64,000 nt of DNA from Phymatolithon calcareum. Its lineage: Eukaryota; Rhodophyta; Florideophyceae; Hapalidiales. Every line of letters starts with the position of its first letter. The first letter of the stretch is position 1. The stretch is from positions 1,426,001 through 1,490,000 of the forward strand of contig OZ345352.1 in assembly GCA_977006965.1 (NCBI GenBank). The letters run 5' to 3'. A model generated the notes under the pieces. That model saw nothing but the letters and a program-made list of their open reading frames with translations, made no database searches and was not told the origin of the DNA. Below, piece after piece: positions 22,148 to 31,871 of this stretch. The position numbers and the translations under genes are program-made.

Positions 22148-22729
22148 ATGAAGACTTCCATTCTTGTCTTGGCCTCACTCCTCGTCCTTCTCTTCTCCTC
22201 CTCAGATGCCTATGCACCTCCTCACATCTGCTTTACCAAGTCGCAGAAGTGCTGCTTCAAGTTTTCACCATGTGGATTCATCGTTAAGAAGGTTAAGGTC
22301 GTTACTCGATGCGATTTCAAGAAATGTACAGACGTTTGCCGGCCGGAATGCAAGTTTGTGAAAACTAAGGTCCCAAAAAAAGTTTGTGTTGACAAAAAGG
22401 TCATTTCTGGTAAGACGTGTAAAAAGGTGTGCCAGGACGGTAAATGTGCCGTCAAGTGTGTTCCCAAGTTTATCATCAAACACGTGTGCGTGACTAAGTT
22501 CGTCATTGTAGTGAAGAAGGTCTGCACTAAGGTATGCAAGAAAGTTTGCGTTCTCGTGAAGGCCATCTGTATTAAGTTCAATATCTTCCACTTCCCCAAA
22601 TTCTGTCCGAAGCCCCACTGCTCGCCGTTTGTAATCAAGGGATCCGACAAGGCGCCAGCAGTGTTCGTTTCCAAGAAAGGAAAACTTTCCAAGGTCGTTC
22701 CAGGCGGCAAAAAGATCATCAAGCACTAA
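22148..22729 (+). CDS. Secreted Cys/Lys/Val-rich protein
   Basis: I chose the ATG at 22148, not the in-frame one at 22070, because it opens a textbook signal peptide (MKTSILVLASLLVLLF, cleavage after DAYA at residue 23) and the upstream Met sits too close to the TATA box. The mature part of about 170 residues has 20 cysteines and very many lysines and valines. Its core is built from KKVC/KVCKKVC-like units (for example KKVCTKVCKKVC), and the C-terminus is cysteine-free and basic (GGKKIIKH). It should be exported and disulphide-rich. Wall or matrix structure, or a defence peptide, are both possible; I recognise no family. The copy in block B encodes the same protein. Confidence 0.85.
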   Translation: MKTSILVLASLLVLLFSSSDAYAPPHICFTKSQKCCFKFSPCGFIVKKVKVVTRCDFKKCTDVCRPECKFVKTKVPKKVCVDKKVISGKTCKKVCQDGKCAVKCVPKFIIKHVCVTKFVIVVKKVCTKVCKKVCVLVKAICIKFNIFHFPKFCPKPHCSPFVIKGSDKAPAVFVSKKGKLSKVVPGGKKIIKH

Positions 22730-23358
22730 GTTTGAAACGCTCTGTGGTCGGCCATTGTGCATTACCACGCAGTCACAAGCAGTAGCTGCGTTTGCTAACG
22801 AATAAGTCGGTTTCCTCATCCAGCCGTATAGTCAAGAATTAGGTCCCAGTGTCAGCAGGCACGACGGGATTTTAGAATATTAAACTCTACATCGTGCAAC
22901 TATTGTTGCTTTACTCGTTATGTACATTCTGGGGAGGGCCATTTGGTCGAGTGATAGTACTGTTGGTTGAATTTTGAATTTAAAATTAAGACCAATGGAA
23001 CGTTCCATGGCATGTCAGCAGTTAGACGTGTCAAAAAGAAACAACATCTATGATACGGCACTTTGTCTGATTGTCGCCGAAAGCAATCTCTGCCTGCTAC
23101 GTATGGGGAACAAAAAACTCCGGACCGAGTCTGAGAAACAGTTTACAGTATCAGAGTCCAGGGACATGATTGGCATGATAATGTTTTGCTGTACTTGCGA
23201 AGAGATCTCTTCGGCTTTTGGAGTGACGACAGGATGCTCACATTTATAAAGATTAAATAAACATTGAAAATTTTTAAAATGATCTACGGCACGAAATTTA
23301 GTATGGAGGTAGGCTTGTAAAAGAGCATTTCTTCAATCCATCCGAATGATGTTCTTCT
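22730..23358. other. 3' flank of the Cys-rich gene
   Basis: A 91-codon plus-strand frame at 22974-23249 has no family I recognise and no promoter; its status is open. AT-rich sequence with AATAAA-like strings lies at 23250-23280. Confidence 0.35.
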
Positions 23359-25068
23359 TCATTTAAGATAGTCAACTCCAAACACATGAATAAAAGTTCT
23401 CCGAGTTCTGAAAGGAGTGCATGCATCTGCAATTATCTCGCGTACCGGGGCTGGAGGTACAACATCAGGATAATAATGAGGATACCCATGGTCGATGATA
23501 ACAAGCTCTTTCAGCTTTGTGCAACCTAAAAATGAGCGGATCATTTGAGAAAGAGCCCCTTCGTAGGGTCCCCACTTATAGTCAGGCCAGTAGATACCAT
23601 CAGGAGCACGCACTTTGATGGTCACCTTTTCAAGCAAATGATTGTTCTGCGCTAATTCTTCGAAAGCGTTTCCTCCAGGAAAATCGCACCTGAAAGTAAA
23701 TTCTGTGATCTCGGAATTGTTCTTCGCAATGGCCGACAGAATTCTGAGGATATGAGATGGTTGTATCCCATAAGACATTTCGATGAGCACACGAGAAAGA
23801 TTTGAAAAGACATTGGCCACCTTCGTCGCCCATAAACCCATGTCCTTGGCGTGAACGCCGCGAACATTCTCGCACAGCTTTGCTGCGGCCTCGAACTCCT
23901 TTACATCAATGGCTGGAGCTCGGACATTTTTGAAGAATATTGCCACGAGAGAAGAACCCAGAGCTTTCATTCGGGCTGCAGCATCCACGTCAAATCCGAT
24001 ACAAGATGTTCGAACATTCGGACACGATTTAACGACTTGTGCACATAGCGCAGGATCCATGATATCTAGTTGGACATATTCCAGTTGCGCTCCATACGAG
24101 ACGTATAGATCAGCAAGACTCTGTTGTATCCAGCTGTACTGATAACGATGACATTGCAGTATTGGAGTTTCAATCTTCGTTATAGAGCGACAGAATCTCT
24201 TCACCGAAGAGATAAAGTTTTTCAGAATTGTATCACCGCAATGGAAAAAGCTGAAGGTCAGCTCTTTCAAAGTTGGACCGACAGTCATGAAGAATAGTGT
24301 CAGTTCCGTGCGATATTCTGGTACTTCCTCTTCTTGATCTTCGTTTATTTCGACATGTTCGCTTTCGTCGTTGTCCTCCATTTCGTCGTCTTCACCTTTA
24401 TCTTCGTTATTTCCATCATTGCTGTTCTCTTCGGCTCCGCTTCCATTTCCCCATTGCTCTGCTTCATTTCCATCAATTGAAGTGCGTAAGTGAGGAAGAT
24501 CGACTCTCATGTTGAATGCTAGACTTTCAAGTCCAGCGCAATGCCCTCTTAGAGCTACAGCCTTTACGATAGAAAAGCCAGTGGGAAGTATTAGGGATTT
24601 CATCCTTCCTGAGTGTCCCTCAATTATCTTTTCAATAAAAGTACCATTGGGGTCGAGTCCACTCAAGTCCAAGTGCTTTAGAGCAACACAGTGCTCATTC
24701 AAGGCGCTTAAACAATCAAAGCTGACAGCAGTTGCAGATGTTCCTGTAAGCCATCCGTCGCGAGGCACATTGAGCTCCACCAAAGAGGAGCCCATGTTTT
24801 GCAGCATTTCAGGCAGACATGCGTTCTCATTGTGAAGAACAAGCTCGCCCGATGAATTGCTCGACCTCCATCTTCTCCCAGGAGGTGAAATAGTTACCCG
24901 ACATAGCGACTTCCGGGCTTGTCCATGCAGGGGATTTGCCTTGAGTAGAACAGAATGCGCAGTTTGCGGTGCGAAGAAAGACGCCCAGTTCGTGCGCCTC
25001 GGTTTCTCACTGGTGTGTCGCAGCAGATTGTCAAGCGCCACAGCGCTGAGTTCGTCAAAGTAGCTCAT
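23359..25068 (-). CDS. LRR-like protein with acidic insert (possible F-box type)
   Basis: The 569-residue frame is intact in both blocks. The N-terminus (LSAVALDNLLRH, residues 8-19) vaguely resembles an F-box helix. Segments such as ALKHLDLSGLD (129-139), GLESLAFNM, TLKELTFSF and KLKELVIIDHG follow the L-x-x-L-x-L rhythm of leucine-rich repeats. Residues 200-250 are a very acidic, low-complexity insert (EDKGEDDEMEDNDESE). Such proteins usually serve as binding scaffolds, often as substrate receptors of SCF ubiquitin ligases, but the F-box is too weak to claim. Between copies I count two substitutions, both changing residues (Asn80/Ser, Trp206/Gly). No signal peptide or membrane segment. Confidence 0.75.
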   Translation of the reverse strand: MSYFDELSAVALDNLLRHTSEKPRRTNWASFFAPQTAHSVLLKANPLHGQARKSLCRVTISPPGRRWRSSNSSGELVLHNENACLPEMLQNMGSSLVELNVPRDGWLTGTSATAVSFDCLSALNEHCVALKHLDLSGLDPNGTFIEKIIEGHSGRMKSLILPTGFSIVKAVALRGHCAGLESLAFNMRVDLPHLRTSIDGNEAEQWGNGSGAEENSNDGNNEDKGEDDEMEDNDESEHVEINEDQEEEVPEYRTELTLFFMTVGPTLKELTFSFFHCGDTILKNFISSVKRFCRSITKIETPILQCHRYQYSWIQQSLADLYVSYGAQLEYVQLDIMDPALCAQVVKSCPNVRTSCIGFDVDAAARMKALGSSLVAIFFKNVRAPAIDVKEFEAAAKLCENVRGVHAKDMGLWATKVANVFSNLSRVLIEMSYGIQPSHILRILSAIAKNNSEITEFTFRCDFPGGNAFEELAQNNHLLEKVTIKVRAPDGIYWPDYKWGPYEGALSQMIRSFLGCTKLKELVIIDHGYPHYYPDVVPPAPVREIIADACTPFRTRRTFIHVFGVDYLK

Positions 25069-25766
25069 TTCAATTTCGCCCCTTGCTTGTACCGCGATGA
25101 CGTTTAGCGGCAGAGAGGCGAACGGTGCAGATAAATGGTCGAAATCTTATATTTCTATTTCCAAGATGATGCGTGGAGGCAGCCATTCATCATCTCGTGC
25201 CAACGTTGCCAGCCTGGAAAATTCTTCCCCCGGAGCCAATTATAAATAACTTTGTTATGGTCGTGTCAGTGATTGGTTAGAAGGAGAAACATTCCTAGCT
25301 GTTTTAAAAAAAGAAAAATAGCCAATAAGCTAACGTTAAATTCTATAGACAACTATTTCTAACAGGCAATATTGCGATGATGGATCTCGTTTTTTTCATT
25401 GTTCCCGAGGTAATTATCTTTCCGGAAATTTCGAAAATTAAAACTTGAAACGCATAGATTGAAGGATTTTTAAACCCCTTAAAAGGGGACAAGCCCCCGT
25501 TATCAAAAATCTCAATATGTTTTAGCAGTTTCAAGAGCGTAAGATTTACAACTGCATTAGAAAAAAGAGCGGAAGTGCGGGTCGTGCCCATAATTATCGG
25601 TACCTAAGGACCTACTTCCCCATCTTGAAGTGGTTTGCTGCAGTCTCTCTATAGTCGAACGCTTAGAGAATCACATGATTTTCTAAACGTACGCACGAAT
25701 GTTTCATATGAAACAAACGTGCGTATGTTATGATGCTGGCTGTGGAATCTTACCACTGCCCTTAAA
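25069..25766. other. Upstream region of the LRR-like gene
   Basis: A TATA-like ATTTATAA with an inverted CCAAT (ATTGG) lies near 25229-25248 on the minus strand, about 170 bp before the gene, and could be its promoter. The palindrome at 25686-25729 is listed separately. No gene. Confidence 0.35.
25686..25729. repeat. 44-bp loopless inverted repeat
   Basis: Arms of 22 bp meet at CATATG (25705-25710) with no spacer, and 19 of 22 positions pair. It could form a cruciform or be a dimeric protein site. It is identical in block B (54676-54719). Confidence 0.85.
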
Positions 25767-26248
25767 GTGCACAAACGTTGGTATATTATCAGCAAATTAT
25801 TAGGATGCCAATTGCAAAAAAATCGAGAACGGTACCATTCCTTTTTCCAAGGAAAACTTCGAAGCGAAGAGCACACTACTTCTAAATCACTGGTGGTCGA
25901 CAGATTCGGAAACAAAGTCAGACAGCACAGGGAGACCCTGGATCGCAACTTGTCAGTCTATGAACTCAAGGAAGAATACAGAGCGGCAACTGAGAAGGCA
26001 CTAACTGACCTTTTGCTCTTCAGCAAAAGCATAATCGAGAGTATGCAGAATGAAGAAGACCTGCACTGAAAGAAGAAGCGACGCTTCGAAAACTGTTAGG
26101 AAGAGCTATCAAAAACAATCGAGTACATGCTAGAGGCTCAGATAGAATACCAGACATAAGACTAGAGCCGTCCTAGTGAGCGCAGCACCTGAGGAAGCCT
26201 TGCTCATATATTCGTATGACTGTGGGGCTTTAAAAAAATAACTAAAAC
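25767..26248 (+). mobile_element. LINE-B, 5'-truncated copy, plus strand
   Basis: It has the same short frame as 20279-20821 (DRFGNKVRQHRETLDRN, then LLLFSKSIIESMQNEEDL) and the same tail (GAGGAAGCCTTGCTCATATA, GGGGCTTTAAAAAAATAAC). The frame opens around 25767 and ends at 26069; what follows is 3' UTR. The 5' limit and target duplication are not clear. Present in both blocks. Confidence 0.7.
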
Positions 26249-26689
26249 GCTATTTCTAAATTCACACGGTATAGTTTCTCTTATTGTACATGGTCCCACG
26301 TGAAATATTGCACTACAGAAATATTGCTTGCGCGTACGAAAGTTTGAACGGGTCTCGCACGACATACACCCTCAAGAAAAGAAGCGATTATAACATGCTC
26401 GATCACGCGCCAACGGACATGTAAGTCCTCAAGAGCCTGCAATCCGCGGTCAGTGCAATGTAGTTGACTACCCCAAAAGCAATGGGCATTGGAATAAGGA
26501 AGACACGTAAACTACTTAATATAGTGCTAGGACAAGTCTCGAATATGCTCAGTAAAGCACGAACGTTTTTATTGAACGTTATCATTCATCAAATCCACGT
26601 TTCTGTCGCCCTGAGAATTGCATCGCTCATTCTCTTCGCGATATTTCTACATTGCCGCTAATTAGATCCGTAAGGCAGTAGCTGCTGGT
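26249..26689. other. 3' flank of the minus-strand metzincin
   Basis: Short overlapping frames only; nothing recognised. Confidence 0.35.
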
Positions 26690-27676
26690 CTAATTGTTTG
26701 GTTGAACTCTCTTTACAATTTTTCTCACAGTTCCAAACCGCCCCTTGCCAGAGATGACCTTCCCATCGTCCAACTCATCATATGCGGAGCGAATTGCAGT
26801 GACGTCCGAGTCTTGAATCGTCTGCCCATGATAATACGCCATAACGCTCTTCGGGTTGCGAACGCCCCAAAGAATGCTCTCCGCACCGTTGGCAGTATCC
26901 TCTGGTGGAAGCCATCCGGGGACGCCAGAGTGCGAATGCTCATGACGAAGTCCAAGTACATGACCCAGTTCATGCAGCATGGTGTTGACCATGACCGGCT
27001 TAAAGCTCGGAGAGAACTGTGTCTGGTTAATGTGCAGCGTATTGAGCGACATCTCCCACCGATCGGGGAAAAAGGCAGATGCAAGAACGCCCCCTCGATT
27101 GCCACCATAGACGACCTGAAAAGCGGCGTCATCGAAACGTGTCACGTAGCGGAACTTGACGCGGCCGTCCAATGCCTCATTCCACAACTGCGTGGCACGA
27201 AACAGCGCGACGGCGGCGTCCATGCCTTCCTGCCGCGTGCGGTAGCCATCGGAGCGAGCAATCCAATTGATGACAGAGCCGGACTCCCAGAGATGGAGGT
27301 CGCCTCGGTTGACGCCCAGGAAAAGCACTTCCAGTGTCTCGTTCTGTTGAGTTGAGCAATTATAGGCCTGACGAGAAATCTTTGGATTGTTCGGAGGAGG
27401 GCTTGTGTGGAAAGCGGACCTGAGGTCTTGGATCGGAATGAAGGAGAAATCAGGGTTTTCCAATCGCATCATTTCCAAATAGAGATCCCGCTGACTGCGA
27501 GCGGCTGCTTTTCTCTGCATTGCAAAAGATTCATCCTCTTCTTCATGCATCGAGTGCGACACACCGAGCGCATCACCCAAACTTCCCATGTCTTGTTCAA
27601 TTTCCATTTTTCGCGAAACAGTATATCTTTGTAGAAGAGCGTAGACCGTATGAAGTGTATCCACAGATTTCTCCAA
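26690..27676 (-). CDS. Metzincin zinc metalloprotease, minus-strand paralogue, block A
   Basis: The 328-residue protein has the full metzincin zinc site HELGHVLGLRHE (235-246; three His ligands and catalytic Glu236, with the final Glu seen in astacin-like members) and a Met-turn SVMAYY (277-282, Met279). It should hydrolyse peptide bonds with one bound zinc. Conserved upstream blocks include GSVINWIARSDGY and FRYVTRFDDAAF. There is no clear signal peptide: the N-terminus MEKSVDTLHTVYALL is mixed, so the start or an upstream exon is uncertain. It lies head-to-head with the paralogue at 28645, 968 bp away. Versus block B I count five replacement and one silent change, none in the zinc motif. 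Confidence 0.88.
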   Translation of the reverse strand: MEKSVDTLHTVYALLQRYTVSRKMEIEQDMGSLGDALGVSHSMHEEEDESFAMQRKAAARSQRDLYLEMMRLENPDFSFIPIQDLRSAFHTSPPPNNPKISRQAYNCSTQQNETLEVLFLGVNRGDLHLWESGSVINWIARSDGYRTRQEGMDAAVALFRATQLWNEALDGRVKFRYVTRFDDAAFQVVYGGNRGGVLASAFFPDRWEMSLNTLHINQTQFSPSFKPVMVNTMLHELGHVLGLRHEHSHSGVPGWLPPEDTANGAESILWGVRNPKSVMAYYHGQTIQDSDVTAIRSAYDELDDGKVISGKGRFGTVRKIVKRVQPNN

Positions 27677-28644
27677 TCAATGTTGTGCACTATGCAGAGT
27701 TTGTGCTCCTCGGCGCTTAGGGAAAAGGTAAGGAAGCTCAACTAATGAGAAGTTGAGGAATACACTGGAATGGTACTTCGAGCATTGACGATGCCTTGGT
27801 GCCAAGAGAACGATGTATTGATTTTGCATTTGGAAGCTCAAGCTGTTTAAATACTAGGTAGAATTGCCGTAAGTTTCCATTACCCTATCCCTGGCCACTG
27901 TCAAGTGCAGATCCGAGAACAAGCCGCAATGGTGTGTTCTTGTAAGTCATGTCTATCTGATGTGTTAATGTAGGAGGGTGTCATGCCTCTGTCCCCGGCC
28001 CGAAGACGGTGATCTTGTTGTGGGGCACGATGAGCTACAATGCATTTCACCTTCAATCCCAATGATAGACGCGTATAGGTCTTTTACAATTCTTCATATC
28101 GATGGCAATACATAATCTCCCCATTCCTGTCGAGACAAATGGCATTTATAGTACGCCTCGCTGTTGCGTGGATACTTTGTCATGAACTGAGGTATCAATT
28201 AATATTCCAGGGCAAATTCCACTGCCAGAGGTCCGTACGTTTTCTATAGACAAAACAAGGAAGGGAGAGAAACAGGCACCTTCCGTACTGACCAACAATG
28301 CTTTCAGAAAGGGCGAAATGTCTTGGCACCTGGGCTACCAACATTCTAAAGTATTGCCTCTGATCACTCGCGCCCTGGGCAATCAACAGTCGGTTGACAG
28401 GTGACACATAGCCCCACGACATACTCACATCGAGCTCTTTCCAGCATTCATCGTGTTATGCTTCAGTTAAAATACGTAAACAATGCAATGCAAGGTGAAA
28501 CGTTGCAGTTTCATCTTCGACGTCCCTGGCCCTAGCGGCCTCGGCAGGTCGTAGGATTGTCATGCGATGATGTAGCTCAAAACTTTTTGCCTGCTGAGCG
28601 AACTTAACCAGACCCACTCTGGGCACGCACAAAGTCGTCGCATC
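27677..28644. other. Shared 5' region of the divergent metzincin pair
   Basis: The two metzincin genes point away from each other across these 968 bp, so both promoters should be here. I see no strong TATA box on either side and no gene. It is nearly identical in block B (56667-57634). Confidence 0.4.
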
Positions 28645-29598
28645 TTGCTGCCCTCTGTGCGGCACACGACCGAGTGCGAGACCCTCCTCTCCATGACGCG
28701 CCCGTTTGTCTTCTGCTGGGATGTGAACCGCTGGGCGAATGCGTCAACGGATAGCATCGAGCACCGTATTGCGGCTCCCAAAGATGCGAAAACACATCGT
28801 GATGTATTCCTTGCTATGAAGCGTGTAGAAAACCCAAATTACTCCTGCTTCACAAAGAACGAGGTGCGCCAAATTTTCCTCGCTTGCCCGTTCAGCTCAC
28901 TGTCGCGCCGCACGAATTTGACATACGATTGTGAGACACAGAGGGATGGAACTGTTCCACGGCTTTTTCTTGGCAAGGCCGTTGGAAATATTTGTCTCTG
29001 GGAACAAGGCTCGATCATCAACTGGATCGCAAGGCGTGACGGGTATCCATCGTCTTGCCACGCGAACATGGTCGTACGTGCAGCGTACTGGGCAACCCAC
29101 GAGTGGACCAAGATTATGGAGGGACGTGTGGTCTTTCGTTACGTCGACCGCTTCGACGATGCGTGCTTCAAAGTTGAGTATGGCGGTGACCGTGGTGACA
29201 CATTCGCGAGGTCGTTCTTCCCAGATGATTAGGAGCAAAGTCTAAACACCTTGCTTGTCTTTCGGAAGTGCTTCGAATCGAGTGAAATCGGTCGATTAAG
29301 AAATGTCATGTTGCACGAGCTCGGACATGTTCTCGGGATGAGACATGAACATGCCCATGACGGAGTCGAAGGATTCTTGCCGCCAGAGGATCGTGCAAAT
29401 GGCCCTGAGAGCATTCTGTGGGGTGCTCGTAACCCGAAGAGTGTGATGGCGTACTATAGAGGCCAGCGTATTCAGAACAGCGATGTGGTGTATTTGCGCA
29501 AGGCGTACGATGAGCTTGAGAATGGAAAGATTCTGTTTGGGAAGGGTAGGTTGGGCACTGTTAAGAAGATTATCAGACGGGTGCAGCCGAATAATTGA
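28645..29598 (+). pseudogene. Metzincin, plus-strand paralogue, stopped by TAG in block A
   Basis: Compared with the intact 317-residue gene at 57635-58588, codon 196 is TAG (29230-29232) where block B has TGG. The first 195 codons and everything after the stop (zinc site HELGHVLGMRHE, Met-turn SVMAYY) remain open and otherwise well kept. The truncated product would lack the whole zinc site, so no protease activity is expected without readthrough. Four other replacement changes and one silent change separate the copies. Good preservation after the stop says the loss is recent. A sequencing error is possible and would restore the gene. Confidence 0.88.
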
Positions 29599-29921
29599 GA
29601 GAAGTTTCTTTTGTATTGGTAGGGAAGGGTGGAGAGGAAACTACTGATGCTAACCCATTTTCGGGTCCTACCATTTTACTGGATTTGAAGGAGTGTGTTT
29701 GTAGCATCGAGCCGTTCAACGATGTCGACAGACATACACGTTGCTGCAGTTTCGTGCATTTGGCGTAGCGCGACACGAATTATTTGGGGGATATGAGTCG
29801 TCCTCCAGACAATTATCGACTTTCTTGTGCTACAAGAGCGAAACTCTTCGAGAAAATGAGGAGGGCACTTCTTCATTCCTCCATGGCGGACGTCTGATCC
29901 CGCGGTGAAAGTAAAACCACT

Positions 29922-31871
29922 ATGTCGGTGACATCGGAAAGCTCAATGGGCGAGTCCAATCGGGACACAGAGCCCCTCAAAATCGCCACGGCACTTCGGA
30001 TTGAGCTCAAAGTGACTCTATGTGATCTTCCACCTCATGTCGTCTCCATATGTCTCGAGCGAGAATCGCGTCGCGTCCGAGCGCTCGCTACACTCGGCGC
30101 CCGTACGACTTTTTACATTATCGCCCCAGCACCATGCGCCGACGCAGCTGCTCCGCTTCCCATCAAGTTCCGCCTGTGCAACAGTAGAGGGCAGGATGTG
30201 TATTCGCAGAGTCTGCTCCTCTCCCAGTTGCTTGCGCCAAGTGGATGGTCTCTATCAAAGGGCTTTGACACCAAACAACGTGATATCAGTTCGTCTGAGG
30301 TCCGAGAAAACGACTCAAAGGAGGAGGACCAAGACGCTCTGAGCATAAAGACTTCAGCATTTATCCTGTCCGATCCTGTGAAAGAACTGCCGGTTGTCTC
30401 TTCGAAGATTCTCGTGCTTACAGATCACAAGACAGCCCCTGCGTCTGTATTACATTCGGAACAATTGAACTTTAATACTTGTACACGCCTCCGATACGCA
30501 GTTCCATCCGTGCCCATCCAGTGCAACACGCCAAACGCAACAGCCATTCCCTTTATCACGCACATACAATCACCCCGGAAATTGTCGTTCTGGGCGGTCA
30601 GGAGGCCTTTGGAAATTGAGGACGACGAAGAAGAGCTCATTGATATTGGCGATGGGGTATACGCTCCCAAAAGAAACATTGCAAGACTTCGCCGTGCAGC
30701 CACGAGGGGCCAAGGAGGTTGCAAATTACCTGCGCAAAGTGGCCGCATGTCTCTTCTCCAGGCCTGCTGTCTGAAGCCACTGGATGCCTTGCCACCACTG
30801 ACAATCCCATTGGGGAAGCCGATTTCACTGGAGCGGAGTACTGTGCTTGATGCCAGCAGGATTTTGGACCAAGAGTATCAGTATATCGACGACGTTTACA
30901 TTTCCGATAGTGAGAGCGATGACCTAGGAGAAGACGAAGAAAGCGGGGAGGAAAGCGAATGTAAACCCGACAGCGGCGAAGGTGATTGCAACGGGGTGGA
31001 CTCCAGTACCGTGGTGTCTGTGGATGTTGCAAGGAGCGCTTCAGCACTCGACGAGGAATCAGGAGAACCGCCATCCCTCCGCAGGATTGCTTCCTTGGCG
31101 GATGCTGTCGTCGACAGTGAAAAGGCGTCTTCAGACACTCCTGCTGTGCATAAAATACCAAGCCGTGAGGGGTTAGTGAGAAAATTATCCAGCGGACAAG
31201 AGCCTCTTGTGAGAAGACTATCAAGTGACGTCGGAAGCGGAACAAGCAGAGATGAAAACTTCGACCCGGAAATTGCATACGCGCCTCTCATGCGCAGGGT
31301 AGACAAGGCAGAGCGGGAGAGGTCCATTCTCCAAAGTCAGCTTTCCTGTGCCCATGCGGAGCGCGAGCGCCTCCTAGAACAGATTCGCTCGGCCAACCTT
31401 ACCTCAAAGTGTGCATCCCTTGAAGCCGAACTTATCGTACTGCGCAAAGCGCATGAAAATCTACAAGCAGATCATGCCGCAGCAATTGCCGGCCGTACTG
31501 TGCCCACAAAATCGGAAGTATGGCGAGCGACGAAGGAGGAGACGGAAACGCTGGTGAGAGTTGGTGAGAAGTACAAGAGTCAGTTGAAGGAAATGCAACA
31601 TGAGAACGAACGCCTGCTGGTTGTGATTGGACAGCTCAGCAAAGAGTTGGAGAGACAGCCGGGGGCACCACAAATTCTATCCGAGCTCGCCACTGCAAAG
31701 ACAGATCTTGTGGTGGAGAAATTGGAGAATGAACAGCTGGCGAGAGAGCTTGCACGGATGAAGGCGGATAGTTCGCCCACTAGTGTCTTGTCGGACTCGA
31801 TGAAACGCACTTCAGACTTTGGAAAGGACGACAGTTCGGACGGGGACAGGCTTGCGAAACTCAGTTTTTAG
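29922..31871 (+). CDS. 649-residue coiled-coil protein, block A
   Basis: I recognise no family. The first 110 or so residues look like a compact beta-rich domain (ATALRIELKVTLCDLPPHVV...), possibly C2-like, but this is a guess. The middle is acidic and serine-rich (SDSESDDLGEDEESGEE, near 325-345) with two LVRKLSS/LVRRLSS motifs (RxxS, kinase-site-like) near 410-430. The last third (about 455-620) is charged and heptad-like (AERERSILQSQL, KSQLKEMQHENERLL), predicted coiled coil. No signal peptide or membrane segment, so cytosolic or cytoskeletal. The two block copies differ by six silent and one replacement change (Ala/Thr near the end), a pattern of purifying selection. Confidence 0.85.
   Translation: MSVTSESSMGESNRDTEPLKIATALRIELKVTLCDLPPHVVSICLERESRRVRALATLGARTTFYIIAPAPCADAAAPLPIKFRLCNSRGQDVYSQSLLLSQLLAPSGWSLSKGFDTKQRDISSSEVRENDSKEEDQDALSIKTSAFILSDPVKELPVVSSKILVLTDHKTAPASVLHSEQLNFNTCTRLRYAVPSVPIQCNTPNATAIPFITHIQSPRKLSFWAVRRPLEIEDDEEELIDIGDGVYAPKRNIARLRRAATRGQGGCKLPAQSGRMSLLQACCLKPLDALPPLTIPLGKPISLERSTVLDASRILDQEYQYIDDVYISDSESDDLGEDEESGEESECKPDSGEGDCNGVDSSTVVSVDVARSASALDEESGEPPSLRRIASLADAVVDSEKASSDTPAVHKIPSREGLVRKLSSGQEPLVRRLSSDVGSGTSRDENFDPEIAYAPLMRRVDKAERERSILQSQLSCAHAERERLLEQIRSANLTSKCASLEAELIVLRKAHENLQADHAAAIAGRTVPTKSEVWRATKEETETLVRVGEKYKSQLKEMQHENERLLVVIGQLSKELERQPGAPQILSELATAKTDLVVEKLENEQLARELARMKADSSPTSVLSDSMKRTSDFGKDDSSDGDRLAKLSF

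Noticed and set aside
22222-22819. Minus-strand frames of 166 and 184 codons opposite the Cys-rich gene
   Set aside because: They are antisense to a gene with a signal peptide, TATA box and patterned cysteines; their open state follows from the composition of the real gene.
26702-27355. 217-codon plus-strand frame
   Set aside because: It lies antisense to the minus-strand metzincin, whose zinc site and Met-turn prove the other strand is coding.
30637-31327. Minus-strand frames of 213 and 143 codons
   Set aside because: They are antisense to the coiled-coil gene, which shows mostly silent changes between copies in its own frame.
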